A stretch of DNA of 16,939 nt from an uncultured Eubacteriaceae bacterium. Its GTDB lineage: Bacteria; Bacillota; Clostridia; Eubacteriales; UBA1433. Under the pieces are notes generated by a model. The model saw only the letters and a program-made list of their open reading frames with translations, was not told the origin of the DNA and did not search any database. Numbering within the stretch: position 1 is the first letter of the stretch; every line of letters starts with the position of its first letter. Position numbers and translations under genes: made by a program. Below, in pieces: positions 14,552 to 16,939 of the stretch. Location of the stretch: positions 1 to 16,939 of the forward strand of contig CALFLU010000033.1 in the NCBI GenBank assembly GCA_937880125.1. The letters run 5' to 3'.

Positions 14552-16939
14552 GGTGTATATGGCATTGAGAATTTTTTTCACGTATTTGAGCGGCGAAGAA
14601 AAACGATCGTTTTCAAAATGAAGATAATCAATTCGTTTGCTTTTGACAATGCGGAAAGGAAAGATTTTGTGCAGCGGTTGCAGTAGCAGAGTATCAAAAG
14701 AAGGCGCAGGAAGAAACTTGATGGTGGTTTGTTCCTGGGCGATTTTTTCGATATGCAGTTGATGGGCAAAATTTTTGATATAGCCGATTTGCAGCAAATT
14801 GTCGGCAGGCTGCGGCAAGGGACCATAGCGGTCGGTGAGGGATTTTTTCAGAGTCGCTGCCTCAGCTGATGAAGACAGCGCGGCAATTTGTTGGTAGAGC
14901 TCCATGCGCTGCGCTTCGTTGGAGACATACTCCTGAGGAATAAAAGCATTCATCAGCAGGTCAATTTCGGTGTTGACGATTTTTTCGGGCTCCTTGCCCA
15001 CGGAGGAAGAGAGCACTTCCGAGAGAATGCGCGCATACATCTCATAGCCCACTTCGCCAAAATGTCCGCTTTGGCTGAGTCCGAGAATGTTGCCGGCGCC
15101 GCGAATTTGCAAGTCGCGCAAGGCAATTTTGTATCCGCTGCCAAAGGACGTAAAATCGCGAATGGTTTTGAGACGTTTTTGCGCGTCTTCGGAAAGCAGT
15201 TTTTGGGCGGGATAGGTGATATAGGCATAGGCTTGACGGGGACCTCTGCCGATGCGCCCCTTGAGCTGATAGAGCTGTGCCAGACCGATGCGGTGCGCAT
15301 CTTCGATAATCATCGTGTTGGCATTGGCAATGTCCAGGCCGTTTTCCACAATGGTCGTGGATAAAAAAATGTCATATTTATGGGCAATGAAGTCGGTCAT
15401 CAGCTTTTCCAAAGCGCTTTCGCGCATTTGTCCGTGGGCATAGGCAATGCGCGCTTCGGGCACCAGGGCTGCAAGCTCAGCGGCTTTGGTTTCGATGCCG
15501 CGCACTTTGTTGTAAATATAATAGATTTGTCCGCCCTGGGTGAGTTCGCGGTAGATGGCGTTGCGCAAAATGCGCTCGTCGTATTCCATAACAAAAGGAA
15601 GAACAGGAAAGCGATTGGGGGGCGGCTCGTTAATGACGCTGATATCGCGAATGCCGATCATGGACATGTGAAGCGTGCGCGGTATGGGTGTGGCCGTCAG
15701 GGTCAAAACATCGACGTTTTCCTTGTACTTTTTGATTTTTTCTTTATGCGCCACGCCAAAGCGCTGTTCTTCGTCCACCACCAAAAGACCCAAATCTTTA
15801 AAGGAAACGTCCTCGGACAACAGACGATGGGTGCCGATTAAGATATCGATTTTCCCCTCTTGCAAGCGCTTTAAAATATTTTTTTGCTGCGTTTTGGTTT
15901 TAAAACGGCTGAGCATTTCAATGGTAATGGGAAAGGCCGAAAAGCGTTGGGTGAAGTTGGTATAGTGCTGGAGAGCAAGAACCGTGGTGGGCACCAGCAC
16001 GGCGGCTTGTTTGGCGTTGTCCACCGCCTTAAACACCGCACGCTGTGCCACTTCGGTTTTGCCGTAACCCACATCCCCGCACAAAAGGCGATCCATGGGC
16101 TTGGCGCTTTGCATGTCTTGTTTGATTTCTTCGATGCATTTGAGCTGTTCGGCGGTTTCTTCATAGGCAAAGGCCTCTTCAAACTCGTTTTGCCAAACGC
16201 TGTCGGGGCCAAAGGCAAAGCCGCGCGCTTGCTGTCGTGCAGAATAAAGCGCAATGAGATCGGTTGCCATTTCCTCGATGGCGCGCCGGGTTTTGGCCTT
16301 GCTGTCGCTCCATTCAGCACTGCCCAGGCGGCTGAGTCGGGGGGTTCTTTCATTGCTGCCGATATATTTTTGCACTTTGTGCATTTGATCCAAAGGCACA
16401 TAAACAAGGGAAGACAGGGCATATTCTATGATGACATAGTCCCTGCGCACATGGTCGGTGAGCACTTGGTTGGTGCCGCGATAAATGCCGATGCCATAGG
16501 TGTCGTGCACCACATGGTCGCCGACGGCAATATCCGAAAAAAAGCGTGCAGTGTCGGCGGTCTTTTTTTTGGTGGTGGCAGGGGCGTGTGTTTTCAAAAT
16601 TTCCGCGGCACAGATGCACAAAATTTTTGCTTCATACAAATCAAAGCCTTTGGTGAGGGGGCTTTGCACAAAAATCACGCAAGAGGTATCGACCTGTGCG
16701 GCCTCGAGCAGCTCTTTAAGGTTTTTTAATTCTTTGGGCGTGGTGTAACTGAACAAAATGCGGTATCGGTTTTCTAAATAACCGCAAAGCGTCTGCTGTA
16801 TCATGGCATAGTTTTTATAGGCGGCGACATTCAAACGCACATGCAGACGGGCAGGACGGCTGCCTGCAACAACATTGTGCCCGCCAAGGCTCTCCAGGCT
16901 GATAAACTGGTTTTGCTGCAATTTGTCGGCAAGCTCGTC
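14525..16939 (-). CDS. mfd: Transcription-repair coupling factor Mfd, C-terminal two thirds (5' end outside window)
   Basis: Mfd is an ATP-driven DNA translocase that removes RNA polymerase stalled at lesions and recruits UvrA. The frame is open through the right edge (a TTG at 16921 is internal), so 804 codons plus the stop are seen of a protein usually near 1150 residues; the UvrB-homology N-terminus is missing. Counting from that TTG: the CarD-like RNA polymerase-binding domain spans about 127-188 (DIAVGDHVVHDTYGIG ... YVPLDQMHKV). The RecG-like helicase core has CGDVGYGKTE (281-290, Walker A), VVDEEQRFGV (381-390, DEEQ), LTATPIPRTLHMS (408-420), VENGLDIANANT and QLKGRIGRG (552-560, motif VI, usually RVGRS). 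The translocation motif region is RGAGNILGLSQSGH. The TRCF C-terminal domain closes the protein at GV-stop. Residues 1-110 belong to the end of the N-terminal region. Confidence 0.95.
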   Translation of the reverse strand, partial: DELADKLQQNQFISLESLGGHNVVAGSRPARLHVRLNVAAYKNYAMIQQTLCGYLENRYRILFSYTTPKELKNLKELLEAAQVDTSCVIFVQSPLTKGFDLYEAKILCICAAEILKTHAPATTKKKTADTARFFSDIAVGDHVVHDTYGIGIYRGTNQVLTDHVRRDYVIIEYALSSLVYVPLDQMHKVQKYIGSNERTPRLSRLGSAEWSDSKAKTRRAIEEMATDLIALYSARQQARGFAFGPDSVWQNEFEEAFAYEETAEQLKCIEEIKQDMQSAKPMDRLLCGDVGYGKTEVAQRAVFKAVDNAKQAAVLVPTTVLALQHYTNFTQRFSAFPITIEMLSRFKTKTQQKNILKRLQEGKIDILIGTHRLLSEDVSFKDLGLLVVDEEQRFGVAHKEKIKKYKENVDVLTLTATPIPRTLHMSMIGIRDISVINEPPPNRFPVLPFVMEYDERILRNAIYRELTQGGQIYYIYNKVRGIETKAAELAALVPEARIAYAHGQMRESALEKLMTDFIAHKYDIFLSTTIVENGLDIANANTMIIEDAHRIGLAQLYQLKGRIGRGPRQAYAYITYPAQKLLSEDAQKRLKTIRDFTSFGSGYKIALRDLQIRGAGNILGLSQSGHFGEVGYEMYARILSEVLSSSVGKEPEKIVNTEIDLLMNAFIPQEYVSNEAQRMELYQQIAALSSSAEAATLKKSLTDRYGPLPQPADNLLQIGYIKNFAHQLHIEKIAQEQTTIKFLPAPSFDTLLLQPLHKIFPFRIVKSKRIDYLHFENDRFSSPLKYVKKILNAIYTLKNPPDGV

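Noticed and set aside
15884..16729. A 281-codon open frame on the plus strand inside mfd
   Set aside because: It mirrors conserved helicase-motif codons of mfd and has no domain of its own; it is a codon-bias shadow.

Overview
The window reads as chromosomal DNA of a Gram-positive, anaerobic Bacillota bacterium, probably in or near the Clostridia. The evidence is the mnmE-mnmG-noc gene order, a T-box leader in front of ileS, a cell-wall-anchored surface protein with a sortase signal, a PrsA/PpiC-type lipoprotein beside mfd, and an ADP-forming acyl-CoA synthetase typical of anaerobic fermenters. I cannot name a genus. Base composition looks fairly even, and I see no island boundary, transposase, integrase, phage gene, CRISPR array, tRNA or rRNA.

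Layout, left to right. (1) 2-904, plus: the 3' end of an ADP-forming acetate/acyl-CoA synthetase, closed by a hairpin terminator. (2) 984-5114, plus: a near-consensus promoter drives a tight operon of mnmE and mnmG (the two subunits of the tRNA wobble-uridine modifying enzyme) and a Noc/ParB-family gene that overlaps mnmG by 4 bp. The rsmG gene usually found between mnmG and noc is absent, and no soj/parB pair follows. (3) 5138-8600, plus: a second promoter, a T-box riboswitch with an AUC (Ile) specifier, and a type II isoleucyl-tRNA synthetase gene, ending in a bidirectional terminator. (4) 8625-11555, minus: a long sortase-anchored surface protein (beta-helix stalk, FctA/Spy0128-like domain, MPKTG signal) with its own promoter and a structured leader. 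(5) 11661-12943, plus: a Y-family DNA polymerase (DinB type), divergent from the surface gene. (6) 12945-16939, minus: a PpiC-type lipoprotein foldase, then the C-terminal two thirds of Mfd, whose 5' end lies beyond the right edge. The lipoprotein promoter overlaps the mfd stop codon.

Functionally this is mostly housekeeping DNA: tRNA modification and charging (mnmE, mnmG, ileS), chromosome/division coordination (noc), DNA repair and damage tolerance (mfd, dinB) and envelope protein folding. One accessory-looking gene, the surface protein, sits among them. I found no convincing novel multi-gene system. The points most worth a second look are the Noc protein lacking its usual N-terminal membrane-targeting segment, the surface protein with its non-canonical sorting motif and structured leader, and a possibly leaderless dinB transcript.
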